23,583 nucleotides of DNA from JAENVT01 sp031430695 (GCA_031430695.1 JANPBZ010000152.1:1-23583); one strand, 5' to 3'. Numbered from the stretch's first letter, positions 15,691-23,531 are shown. Translations and numbers: made by a program. Notes: generated by a model not told the origin, from the sequence alone.

Positions 15691-16812
15691 TCATGCCAGG
15701 GCGCCCAACGACGCACCCAGCCGCCTGGCGAGACCGTCGTACGAGAACTCCTCGACTGCTCGCTGGCGACCAGCTGCCCCCATGGTGCGTCGTAGGGCTG
15801 GGTCGTCGAGCAGGCGTTGGAAGGCGCGCGCCGCGTCACGTGCATCGTCGGCGTGGCGGATCATCAGCCCTGTGACGCCATCGACGACTGCATCCTCGGC
15901 GCCGCCGGAGTCGCCCGCAACCTGAGGTACCGCACACGCCGCTGCCTCCAAGAAGACGATGCCGAAGCCTTCCTGCTCGAGGCCACCCCAACGGTTGCGG
16001 CACAACATGGTGTACACATCGGCGCAGCCGTAGAGCGCGGGGAGATCGTCGTTGCCGACCCGGCCGAGAAATCGCACGGGCGCGTCGAGTTCGTTGACGA
16101 GCCGTCGCAGTCGCTGCTCGTCGCGTCCTCCACCTGATATTGCCAGCACCAGATTGGGTCGTGACTGGCGCAGGATCGCTGCTGCACGAATCGCCGTGTC
16201 AAAGCCCTTGCGCGGTACCAGACGACTGATGCTGACGATGAGCTCGGCATCGGTTGGCAGACCGAACCGACTCCTGGCTGAGGCTCGCTCGTGATCGGTC
16301 AACTGCCGGAATCGATCGGTATCGACTCCTGGCGGCACCACGGTGATCGGCAGACTGCAGCCGGCGGCGCGCTCGGCTTCACGGGCCGGATAACTTCCTG
16401 CGGCCACGATGTGTCTGGCGCCGCGCAGCACGTAGGACAGGGACTGCTTTGTGCCGGGCAGCCGACCTGGCACGGTGACCTCGGCGCCGTGCAGCACGAC
16501 GTCATATGGCAGGCGTAGCGATGGTCCGACCATCCCGAGTGGCAAGGCCGGGTCGAGCACGATGAGATCGGCGCCGACGCGAGCAGCCATATCGTTGATG
16601 CGCGCCACCATCCACGGATGAGGGAGCAACACGGGCTCGCGGGTGCGCTCGATGTGGAACGGCTGGTCGGCGTCGAACGCGGCCGCACCTTGGTACGGAC
16701 TGGTCAGGACGGCAAACGATTCAGGCGGCAGTCGACGCCACCACTCCCACAGCAGCGACTGGATCCCACCGATCTTGGGTGGGAAGTCGTTGGTCACCAG
16801 AAGATGCTTCAC
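15691..16812 (-). CDS. pimB: GT4 glycosyltransferase, PimB-like mannosyltransferase
   Basis: 373 aa GT-B fold retaining glycosyltransferase. The N-terminus LLVTNDFPPKIGGIQ (4-18) is the hallmark of PimB-type enzymes, which add the second mannose to phosphatidylinositol mannoside from GDP-mannose at the cytoplasmic face. Further motifs: LHGAEVTVPG (107-116), VPPGVD (159-164), SRLVPRKGFD (196-205) for nucleotide phosphates, and the EX7E motif E281-E289 in QEGFGIVFLEA. GTG at 16812 overlaps the queG stop as GTGA, and the fold starts immediately. Presence would imply PIM-like glycolipids, consistent with an actinobacterium that has inositol metabolism. Other GT4 acceptors cannot be excluded. Confidence 0.8.
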   Translation of the reverse strand: MKHLLVTNDFPPKIGGIQSLLWEWWRRLPPESFAVLTSPYQGAAAFDADQPFHIERTREPVLLPHPWMVARINDMAARVGADLIVLDPALPLGMVGPSLRLPYDVVLHGAEVTVPGRLPGTKQSLSYVLRGARHIVAAGSYPAREAERAAGCSLPITVVPPGVDTDRFRQLTDHERASARSRFGLPTDAELIVSISRLVPRKGFDTAIRAAAILRQSRPNLVLAISGGGRDEQRLRRLVNELDAPVRFLGRVGNDDLPALYGCADVYTMLCRNRWGGLEQEGFGIVFLEAAACAVPQVAGDSGGAEDAVVDGVTGLMIRHADDARDAARAFQRLLDDPALRRTMGAAGRQRAVEEFSYDGLARRLGASLGALA

Positions 16813-17921
16813 AGCGGCGCCGCCAACTCGTCGACGACCAGTGGATCGATGTCGTCGGTCGGCAAGAGCGAGTCGAGGCCGAGTCGACGCGCAGCCCACA
16901 CGGCGTGAGCGCGCAGCATGGCATCGGCATGCACCAGGTACGTGTTCACGCACCGACGCACGTCGGGATCCTCGGCCCGAGCGACGTTGCCCAACGCCAC
17001 AAGGGCGTTGCGACGCACCCAACGCGGGTCGCGATCAGCCACGTACCAACGGCCCCAACGTCGCAGCACCTCGGCGTCGTCGGCATCGAGCAGCTCGACC
17101 AGCGACACCCATGCTTCGATTTCCGACTCGGGCGCCTGCTGCTTCGTGGCGAATCGCACCGTCGGTGGGCACACGGTCTGGCAATCGTCGCAGCCGTAGA
17201 TGCGGTCACCGATCGCGGCTCGCCAACGACGGTCCATCACGCCCGGTTTCTGAATGACCCACGCCAGGCATCGTCCTGCATCGATCACTCCGGGGGCGAT
17301 GATCGCACCCGTCGGACAACCGTCGATACAACGGCTGCAGGCGCCGCAGCCATCTGCGATCGGGGCCCGCGCAATCGGCAACGGTGCCGTGGTGATCACG
17401 CACCCGAGTACAAACCAACTGCCAGCGCCAGGCAGCAAGATGTTGGCGTTCTTTCCGAACCACCCGACGCCGGCGCGATAGGCAACCTCGCGATCGACGA
17501 TCGAGTTGTCGTCGGCGAACACCACCGCACGCCACCCATCGTGGCGCAGCTTGTGAGCGACGGCGCGCAGCCCCAACCGCAACGGCACGTAGTGGTCGGT
17601 CCAGGCGTAGCGCGCCACACGACCGTGAGCACCAGCAGGTGCGATCGGTTCCTCGCTGTAGTACGAACGTGCTCCGACGAGCACCGCTTGCGCCCCGGCA
17701 ACCGCTCGACGCGGGTCGGTTGAGCGCTGCGGATTCTTGTAGGTGAACTGCAGGCCATCGTGCAAGCCGGCATCCTTGCGGCGGATCAGTTCCGTCCGAG
17801 CCCGCTGCAGGATCTCGGCATCACACACGCCGACATGAGCAATGTCGTGTTGCTCGGCGATCTCGACGAGTTGCCGTAAGTACGCGGCGTCAACAGAAGG
17901 CGGCGACAGCGGCGGTCTCAC
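16809..17921 (-). CDS. queG: epoxyqueuosine reductase
   Basis: Predicted cobalamin- and [4Fe-4S]-dependent reductase that makes queuosine from epoxyqueuosine in tRNA, 370 aa. The catalytic-region motif reads ADDNSIVDREVAYRAGVGWF (136-155) followed by GKNANIL. Two ferredoxin-like clusters follow: CGACSRCIDGCP (about 193-204) and CDDCQTVCP (about 245-253). The C-terminal part (about 290-350) is HEAT-repeat-like, as in full-length QueG. The GTG at 17921 is the only sensible start and gives a 32-bp overlap with the upstream small gene; no strong ribosome binding site is seen. It overlaps pimB as GTGA. The other queuosine genes are not in the window. Confidence 0.9.
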   Translation of the reverse strand: MRPPLSPPSVDAAYLRQLVEIAEQHDIAHVGVCDAEILQRARTELIRRKDAGLHDGLQFTYKNPQRSTDPRRAVAGAQAVLVGARSYYSEEPIAPAGAHGRVARYAWTDHYVPLRLGLRAVAHKLRHDGWRAVVFADDNSIVDREVAYRAGVGWFGKNANILLPGAGSWFVLGCVITTAPLPIARAPIADGCGACSRCIDGCPTGAIIAPGVIDAGRCLAWVIQKPGVMDRRWRAAIGDRIYGCDDCQTVCPPTVRFATKQQAPESEIEAWVSLVELLDADDAEVLRRWGRWYVADRDPRWVRRNALVALGNVARAEDPDVRRCVNTYLVHADAMLRAHAVWAARRLGLDSLLPTDDIDPLVVDELAAPL

Positions 17922-18114
17922 TGTGACGCAGCGTAGGCATCATCCCGGCGCGTACGAGCAAACGCACCACACGCATCTCTTCGTCATCGAGCGCAACGGA
18001 CTCGTTGGTCGCAGGAGATAGCACATGCGTCACGACGCAGTCGGCGCACGTGGCCGTTGCCCGCATGCAACACGTATCGCACGAGATGAGCAGTGATGTT
18101 GTGTTCGTTGCCAT
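17890..18114 (-). CDS. small Cys-rich protein, possible zinc ribbon
   Basis: 74 aa. The N-terminal part has ISCDTCCMRATATCADCVV (about 10-28), two CxxC pairs that could hold a zinc ion or iron-sulfur cluster; the C-terminal half is acidic, then VVRLLVRAGMMPTLRHSE. From memory, short actinobacterial proteins with a CDTC...CDDCVV pattern and a similar C-terminal helix are widespread and unnamed. ATG at 18114 is favoured by AAGGAAG six bases upstream; an ATG at 18138 would add eight residues. Its 3' end overlaps queG by 32 bp, and it follows the NYN gene by 64 bp. The function is unknown; a metal-binding or nucleic-acid role is only suggested. Confidence 0.72.
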   Translation of the reverse strand: MATNTTSLLISCDTCCMRATATCADCVVTHVLSPATNESVALDDEEMRVVRLLVRAGMMPTLRHSETAAVAAFC

Positions 18115-18159
18115 GATGCTTCCTTGTTCGGGCTCCACCCGCAGGCATCATCGCAAAGG

Positions 18160-18172
18160 GGTGTGACACACC
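18160..18172. other. 13-bp dyad GGTGTGACACACC between NYN and small gene
   Basis: Perfect dyad symmetry around one central base, six bases after the NYN stop codon in the direction of transcription. It may be an operator for the small gene or part of a weak hairpin; no flanking T tract. The remaining 64-bp gap has only the ribosome binding site of the small gene. Confidence 0.3.
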
Positions 18173-18178
18173 TTCCGG

Positions 18179-19426
18179 TCAGCGGCGGAGGAGCACGAGG
18201 AAGTCGTCGGAGGACACGGTGTTCGCTCCCGCGGCAACAACATCGGTGATGATTGCCCGGTCGTTCGTGACGACGACGACCGGCTTGCCAACATCCACAC
18301 ATGCCACCTCGGCACGGAGTACATCGTCTGCCGACACGCCGGCGGGCGAGTAGACAATCCGAACCCGACGCCGGGTCGAGGTGTGCGCACCCTCGATCGT
18401 TGCCCCGTCGAAAACGATGGTCACCGTCATGTTCCACCGCTTGGCCATGTTTTCGGCTGCCACGATGCATTGCTCTCGCTGGTGATCGAGGTCGAGTGAC
18501 GGCCACCCCAACTTGGCGACGTTGTAGCCGTCGATCAATGTCCGTGCTCCCTTGGAACGCAGCAGAAACTCAGCGGATTCGACGGTGTCGGCCAACACTC
18601 CGCCGGGCAGCCGGATCGCCTTCCGGCGTGCGTGACCTTGTCGCTCCGGCCGAGCAGCCCCAGATTCGGCCTGGTCATCGACCTCGTGTAACTCTCCTAT
18701 GGCCGCTGTCAAGAGGCGCAGGGCGTCGGTCGACGCCGATACCGCATCGTCGAGCAGAGTGCGCACCGCTGTGGTGTCGATGACTGGCCTCGACGTCGGT
18801 TCCGCGACCGGGTTCGGTTCCGGAACTGACGCAGTGCTACGCGCGTCGTGCAGTTCCGATTCCACCTTGGCCAATGCCTGGGCAGCGGCGTGTTCGGCGC
18901 GCTGCGCCTCGCGAAGCCGGGTTCGCATGTCGTCGAGTTCGCCTCGCAACCGATCAAATTCGGCCATCACGTCGCTCTTGGCGGTCCGCTCGCGTTCCAG
19001 GTCAGTAGCGAGATTGAGTAGCTCCACACGACCGCGCAGCGCGGACGCTTGCGCCGCCAGACGGCGTCGTTCCTCGCGTCGCAGCGCAGCCTCGTCGTCG
19101 ACGAGCTTCGCAGGCCGGATCTCGGCAACTGTCTCCGACCAGCCATCGGGGCGCGTCAACCACAACAACCCCAGTTGGTCGACGAAGTCAATCGTGGCAA
19201 GGGAGGCCAAACGCTTGCGGAAATCGACGTCACCCTCGATTGCAGCCCGAGCCTGTGCGAGTGCGGTTCCTGGAAGTTTTTGAAAGCGTAAGAACGGCTT
19301 CAGCCCCGAAGGAAAGGGCATGGGCGGCCGCACCTTGCTGCCGACAGCAGCAACGCCGACCGCGAATTCAAGCGCCGATTGCAGTGCCTCATCTGGGATG
19401 TCGGCCGCAAGCTCGCTCACCCGCAC
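18179..19426 (-). CDS. NYN/YacP-type RNA-binding or nuclease domain protein
   Basis: 415 aa in three parts. Residues 1-105 are a globular N-terminal domain with LWLTRPDGWSETV. Residues about 108-195 are a charged coiled coil (RREERRRLAAQ...LREAQRAEHAAAQ), followed by a Pro-rich linker (200-216). The C-terminal NYN (PIN-like) domain runs from about 292: LIDGYNVAKLG (297-307) with D299, FDGA with D340, SADD (366-369) and TNDRAI (387-392), which give the acidic cluster of a metal-dependent ribonuclease. No membrane segment. The start is GTG at 19426; a GTG at 19420 is an alternative. It is divergent from the SOS-box repair gene. Related actinobacterial proteins are annotated as RNA-binding; substrate is unknown. 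Confidence 0.82.
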   Translation of the reverse strand: MRVSELAADIPDEALQSALEFAVGVAAVGSKVRPPMPFPSGLKPFLRFQKLPGTALAQARAAIEGDVDFRKRLASLATIDFVDQLGLLWLTRPDGWSETVAEIRPAKLVDDEAALRREERRRLAAQASALRGRVELLNLATDLERERTAKSDVMAEFDRLRGELDDMRTRLREAQRAEHAAAQALAKVESELHDARSTASVPEPNPVAEPTSRPVIDTTAVRTLLDDAVSASTDALRLLTAAIGELHEVDDQAESGAARPERQGHARRKAIRLPGGVLADTVESAEFLLRSKGARTLIDGYNVAKLGWPSLDLDHQREQCIVAAENMAKRWNMTVTIVFDGATIEGAHTSTRRRVRIVYSPAGVSADDVLRAEVACVDVGKPVVVVTNDRAIITDVVAAGANTVSSDDFLVLLRR

Positions 19427-19643
19427 AACTGTACCGAGCCCCGTTCGGGCGACGTTCTCACCGCGATCGATTACTCGAGTTCCCCGCGATTGAGTGCGCA
19501 GGACCAGAACAGTTGGGCAGCGCCGGCCATCGGGTTGTGCGAGCCTGACCTTCGTCGCTACCGATGCTCTGTGTCAGCCCCTGGAATGACTGCCGGTCTG
19601 TGCGCTGACGCTGATGGTCGACGAGCACCGGTTCTCATGTCGA
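19427..19643. other. divergent intergenic region without a gene
   Basis: The long gap between the NYN gene and the repair gene. A plus-strand frame is open through it from 19379, but its translation up to 19693 is compositionally poor and unlike the fold that follows. No RNA gene, repeat or convincing promoter for the NYN gene was recognised; the tandem SOS boxes of the repair gene begin at 19644. Confidence 0.5.
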
Positions 19644-19679
19644 TCGAACGCTTGTTCTTGACTTCGAACATCCGTTCGT
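19644..19679 (+). promoter_or_regulatory. tandem SOS boxes (LexA sites) with -35 element
   Basis: Box 1 TCGAACGCTTGTTCTT (19644-19659) matches 14 of 16 positions, and box 2 TCGAACATCCGTTCGT (19664-19679) 15 of 16 positions, of the actinobacterial SOS consensus TCGAAC-RNNY-GTTCGA. Their centres are 20 bp apart, two helical turns. A TTGACT (19658-19663) lies between them as a candidate -35, and the -10 would fall near 19681-19689, so the message would start close to the ATG at 19694. The placement predicts LexA repression of the repair gene. Confidence 0.78.
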
Positions 19680-19693
19680 GCTCGACTAGGGCG

Positions 19694-21379
19694 ATGCGCA
19701 CAGCAGCCGGCGGGCAGCGGTCTTTCGACGACCTCGGCACACCATTGGCCGACGTCACGTTTTGTGTGCTCGACATCGAGACGACCGGTGGCGATCGCAA
19801 CACCGATCTCATCACCGAAATCGGCATGGTCAAGGTCCGCGCCGGCGAGTTTCTCGGCGCGCTGCAAACGCTCGTCAACCCCGGGCGGGCCATACCACCG
19901 ATGATCACCATGCTCACCGGGATCACCGAATCGATGGTGGTCCGCGCGCCGGCGATCGACGCGGTCCTGCCGGCCATGGTCGAGTTCCTCGCCGACGCTG
20001 TCGTGGTTGGCCACAATGTCGGGTTCGATATGGCGTTCATCAATGCCGCACTCACTCGTCGAGGCGATCCCGAGATCACCAACCCTGTTATCGACACGCT
20101 GCCCCTGGCTCGCCGGCTGATTCGCGACGAAGTGCCCGACTGTCGCCTCGGCACACTCGCGTCGCGCTTCCGTCTCGACCATCGGCCATCGCACCGGGCG
20201 CTCGACGACGCACTCGCCACCACTGATCTACTTCACTTCCTGCTCGAGCGCGCTGCCGGTCTCGGCGTACTCGGTCTCGACGACTTGATTGCGCTCCCCC
20301 GTATCGGCGCCCATCCACAGGCTGCGAAGCTCCGCATGACTGCTGGCCTGCCGCGCTCGCCCGGCGTCTATCTCTTCCGCGGCGCCAACGATCAGGTTCT
20401 GTACGTCGGCAAGGCCACCAATCTGCGACAACGCGTGCGCAGCTACTTTGGAGGTGATGATCGCCGCAAGATCGGCACGTTGTTGCGCGAGGCGCAGCGC
20501 ATATCGCACGTCACCACCCCCAACGTGCTGGCTGCCGAGGTACTCGAACTGCGCTACATCCAGCAACTGACACCGCGATACAACAAGGTCGGCACCGCGC
20601 CGCAGAAGTATCGATACGTGCGACTGAGCACCGACGAGATCTGGCCCCGGCTGTCGGTTGTCAACGAAGCGACCGGTGCGGGCGTGTACCTTGGTCCGCT
20701 GCCATCCAAGGCCAATGCCGACGCCGTGGTCGAGGCGCTGCAATCGGTCTTCCCGCTGCGTCGCTGCACGACCCGACTGGGCACGTCGTTCCGACCGCAG
20801 CCCGCCGCCATCACGTGCACTCCGGCGCAACTGGGTGTCGCCATGTGTCCCTGTGCCGGGGCCGCCGATGCCCGCCACTATGCGATGGTCGTCGCCAACG
20901 TCGTACAGGCCATGACCACCTCACCCGACTTGGTCATCGTCGCATTGCAGGCTCGGCTCACCACCTTGTCGGCCGCACGACGCTACGAAGAGGCTGCCCA
21001 GGTGCGTGATCGGGCGATCGCGTTCTCCGGCGCCATCCGCCGTCAGCGGCTCACCGATCGACTCCGCGAGGCAGGCGATGTCGGGCTGCAGCTCGGTGAC
21101 ACCACGCTGCACGTGCGCCACGGTGTGCTTGTCGGCACGGCTTGCGACGGCCAGATCGAGATCAGCTTGCCGCTACCGCCACCGGATGTGCCGCCGTTCG
21201 CCGCACTACTTCCCCGTCATGTTGTCGACGAGGTGCTGTGTCTGGCTCGCGCCTTCGACCGGCTCGCGCATCGGGTCACGGTGTCATGGTGCGATGGTCG
21301 CTGGCAATGGCCCATCGACGCCGTGCCCGAAGTGGTCGGCCGCACGGCCCAGCACGAGCAGGCTGAGCTAGCGGCCTAG
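19694..21379 (+). CDS. DEDDh exonuclease / GIY-YIG UvrC-like fusion repair nuclease
   Basis: 561 aa DNA-repair protein. Residues 20-185 are a DnaQ-like 3'-5' exonuclease with D27/E29 (LDIETTGG), D112 (HNVGFD), H167 and D172 (HRALDD). Residues 217-300 are a UvrC-type GIY-YIG nuclease: GVYLF (224-228), LYVGKATNLRQR (236-247), E285. A UvrC-like cysteine set C358, C375, C385 and C387 follows, then a UVR motif (YEEAAQVRDRA, 431-441). The C-terminal RNase H-like and HhH domains of full UvrC are absent, as in Cho-type nucleases. Similar to mycobacterial Rv2191 (from memory). The ATG at 19694 is chosen because the SOS boxes end 14 bp upstream; an in-frame ATG at 19637 would put them in coding sequence. 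The stop shares CTAG with thrB. Confidence 0.9.
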   Translation: MRTAAGGQRSFDDLGTPLADVTFCVLDIETTGGDRNTDLITEIGMVKVRAGEFLGALQTLVNPGRAIPPMITMLTGITESMVVRAPAIDAVLPAMVEFLADAVVVGHNVGFDMAFINAALTRRGDPEITNPVIDTLPLARRLIRDEVPDCRLGTLASRFRLDHRPSHRALDDALATTDLLHFLLERAAGLGVLGLDDLIALPRIGAHPQAAKLRMTAGLPRSPGVYLFRGANDQVLYVGKATNLRQRVRSYFGGDDRRKIGTLLREAQRISHVTTPNVLAAEVLELRYIQQLTPRYNKVGTAPQKYRYVRLSTDEIWPRLSVVNEATGAGVYLGPLPSKANADAVVEALQSVFPLRRCTTRLGTSFRPQPAAITCTPAQLGVAMCPCAGAADARHYAMVVANVVQAMTTSPDLVIVALQARLTTLSAARRYEEAAQVRDRAIAFSGAIRRQRLTDRLREAGDVGLQLGDTTLHVRHGVLVGTACDGQIEISLPLPPPDVPPFAALLPRHVVDEVLCLARAFDRLAHRVTVSWCDGRWQWPIDAVPEVVGRTAQHEQAELAA

Positions 21380-22215
21380 TCGTCGGCTTCTATCACCGCG
21401 CCGCCATGATCGATGCGCAACACTTTGGTGTGGCCCGCACTCGGCATGCTGGCAGCCAGTTCGTCGGCGTCGTCGAATGGGCACATCGCTGCAACGGTCG
21501 GCCCCGATCCCGACAGCCACGAACACCAGGCACCCGCGTCGAGGGCGGCCTGCAGGGCCTCCTTCGACGGTTCGACCGCCGCGAGACGCAGATCCTGATG
21601 CAGGCGATCTTGCGTTGCGCAGCGGAGCGCAGCGGTATCGCCTGCGGCCAGCGCAGCAACCAGCAAGGCCGTTCTACCGATGTTGAACACGGCGTCGCCC
21701 AGCGGCACGTCGCTGCCCATCTTGGTGCGCGACTCGTCGGTCGACGTGGTGAACGATGGAATCCACACCACGATCGCCGGATCGAATGCCAGCGGAATGC
21801 GCACAGCGTGCCCAGCGGCAGTGGCGACGATGCCACCGAACAGCGATGCGGCGACATTGTCGGCGTGACCTTCGAGTTCGGTGGCCAACGCCAGCATGCC
21901 CGGCATGTGAGCCGACAGTCGGTCGGGATCGCTACCATGACGCTGCGCATGAGCAGCCACGATGCCTGCGACTCGGACGGCGCCGCTGAATCCCAGTCCC
22001 CGGCCGACCGGAATCGGTGAGCACACCCAGAGATCACCGTCGCCACCGGCTCGCCGAAAGGCGACACCTGCCGGGTGAAATTGATCGATTCGCTGCGCAC
22101 CCGCCGGCACATCGCCATCGATCACCCCAGCCTCGGCGTGAAGCGACAGCGCCATTCCCAACGCGTCGAATCCGGGCCCAAGGTTTGCCGACGACGCCGG
22201 AACGCGAATGATCAC
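21376..22215 (-). CDS. thrB: homoserine kinase, GHMP family
   Basis: Expected to phosphorylate homoserine with ATP on the way to threonine, in the cytosol; 279 aa, slightly short for ThrB. Motif I is VPASSANLGPGFDALG (5-20), the ThrB form. The ATP-binding motif 2 reads PVGRGLGFSGA (69-79) instead of the usual GLGSSAA form, with Phe76 at a normally Ser position. Motif 3, LSGSGPTVAA, is near the C-terminus. GTG at 22215 overlaps the trpD stop as GTGA. The TAG stop overlaps the TAG of the convergent repair gene. No thrA/hom or thrC lies here, so the link with trpD is only positional. Another GHMP kinase is possible given the altered motif 2. Confidence 0.82.
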   Translation of the reverse strand: MIIRVPASSANLGPGFDALGMALSLHAEAGVIDGDVPAGAQRIDQFHPAGVAFRRAGGDGDLWVCSPIPVGRGLGFSGAVRVAGIVAAHAQRHGSDPDRLSAHMPGMLALATELEGHADNVAASLFGGIVATAAGHAVRIPLAFDPAIVVWIPSFTTSTDESRTKMGSDVPLGDAVFNIGRTALLVAALAAGDTAALRCATQDRLHQDLRLAAVEPSKEALQAALDAGAWCSWLSGSGPTVAAMCPFDDADELAASMPSAGHTKVLRIDHGGAVIEADD

Positions 22216-23282
22216 GATTGATCAGACTGGAGATCAGCCATGACGGCCTGCGATTCGAGGACCCATCGATCGAGGGTCCGCGCCGCATGGCCTTCGTCGA
22301 TCGAGGACGTCGCAATGATCACGGCTTCCTCCAACGACTCTGTCGCGCCCGCCACCACCAAGCCGGCAGCGGCATTGAGGAGCACGATGTTGCGATGGGC
22401 ACCGTGCTCGCCCTTCAGTACCCGGCGTACGACTTCGGCGTTGTGCGCCGGTGTGCCACCGACCAACTCGTCGGGGATTGCCGGCGCGAACCCCAACGCG
22501 ACCGGGTCCACAGTAAAGGTGCGAACGTTGTCGTCATCGAGGGCAAGCACGGTCGACGTACCCGTCGTGGTCAATTCGTCGAGTCCTCCGCCGTGTACGA
22601 CCCAGGCTCGCTGCGAACCGTGCAACCGCAACGAGGCCAACATCCGCTCGGCGACAGCCGGATTGGCGACGCCGATCAACTGCCGGCGGACCCGCCCCGG
22701 GTTGGCCATCGGCCCGAGCAGGTTGAACACGGTTGCGATACCGATCTCACGGCGGCTCGGCGCTGCAAAGCGGAATGCCGGGTGGAACTTGGGTGCCAGG
22801 CAGAACCCGATCCCGACCTGTTCGATGCATCGCAGCACGCCTTGTGGCGACAGTTCGATGGCGACACCCAGTTCCTCGAGCACATCGGCCGCCCCGCACT
22901 GAGACGATGCGGCACGGGCACCGTGCTTGCACACCGGCACGCCGGCGCCGGCGACGACGACGGCGGCCATCGTGCTGACATTGATGGAGTGACTGCGATC
23001 GCCTCCTGTCCCCACGATGTCGACTGCACGCGATCGCAAGTCGTCGCCGAGCGGCACGATCGAGGCTGCGTCGAGGACCGCGTCGAGGAGTCCGCTGAGT
23101 TCTTCGGGTGTCTCGCCTTTCGCCCTCAGAGCGACGACAAACCCGATCAACTGGGCAGCGGTGGCGTCACCCGACAGGATCGTCGCCATCGCCGCGCGGG
23201 CATGCGTGGCGGGTAGGTCGCGACCCTCGACGAGTTCGGTCAAGAGCGCGGGCCAGCCGCCCAGGTCCTCGAGTGCACTCAT
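22212..23282 (-). CDS. trpD: anthranilate phosphoribosyltransferase
   Basis: Transfers phosphoribose from PRPP to anthranilate in tryptophan synthesis; 356 aa, typical length. Motifs: the PRPP glycine loop DIVGTGGDRSHSINVST (about 88-104), KHGARAASSQCGAADVLE (about 119-136, anthranilate and ribose site), a conserved R in the region of APSRREIG, and GLDELTTTG (about 232-240) for the metal site. The ATG at 23282 is 9 bp after the WhiB-type gene stop, with a plausible weak ribosome binding site. It overlaps thrB. No other trp gene is visible, so trpD is isolated here as in several actinobacteria (Rv2192c in Mycobacterium, from memory). Confidence 0.95.
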   Translation of the reverse strand: MSALEDLGGWPALLTELVEGRDLPATHARAAMATILSGDATAAQLIGFVVALRAKGETPEELSGLLDAVLDAASIVPLGDDLRSRAVDIVGTGGDRSHSINVSTMAAVVVAGAGVPVCKHGARAASSQCGAADVLEELGVAIELSPQGVLRCIEQVGIGFCLAPKFHPAFRFAAPSRREIGIATVFNLLGPMANPGRVRRQLIGVANPAVAERMLASLRLHGSQRAWVVHGGGLDELTTTGTSTVLALDDDNVRTFTVDPVALGFAPAIPDELVGGTPAHNAEVVRRVLKGEHGAHRNIVLLNAAAGLVVAGATESLEEAVIIATSSIDEGHAARTLDRWVLESQAVMADLQSDQS

Positions 23283-23291
23283 CCGTTCAGG

Positions 23292-23531
23292 CTACGCGGT
23301 GCGGCGACGTTGGCGGATCATTCGCCGTCGTTCGCGCTCTGTCGCCCCACCCCAGATTCCAGCCTTTTCCCGCGCCTGCAACGCGTGCTCGAGGCAGGCA
23401 ATGCGCACGTCGCAGCCGGAACAGACCGACTTCGCCTCCACGGCCAGATCGTCGTCGTCCGGGTAGAACATGGCCGCTTCTAGCCCCCGACATGCCCCCA
23501 ACTCTCGCCATACGATCTCTTTGACCGACAC
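23292..23531 (-). CDS. WhiB-family iron-sulfur transcriptional regulator
   Basis: 79 aa actinobacterial Wbl protein. Four cluster cysteines are C14, C37, C40 and C46 (C-x22-C-x2-C-x5-C), followed by GIWGG (58-62), the beta-turn that contacts the sigma factor, and a basic C-terminal tail RERRRMIRQRRR (66-77) that binds DNA. FYPDDDD (22-28) is a frequent WhiB element. The GTG at 23531 follows AGGAG at 23542-23546 with a 10-nt spacer. The gene is complete; its promoter lies at or beyond the window end. It precedes trpD by 9 bp, so it could share a transcript with trpD and thrB. The subclass (WhiB1-7) is not assignable from this view. Confidence 0.93.
   Translation of the reverse strand: MSVKEIVWRELGACRGLEAAMFYPDDDDLAVEAKSVCSGCDVRIACLEHALQAREKAGIWGGATERERRRMIRQRRRTA

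Noticed and set aside
19379..19693. N-terminal extension of the DEDDh-UvrC gene back to 19379 or 19637
   Set aside because: The extension would overlap the NYN gene start and encode the SOS boxes; its translation is unlike the exonuclease fold, which begins after 19694.
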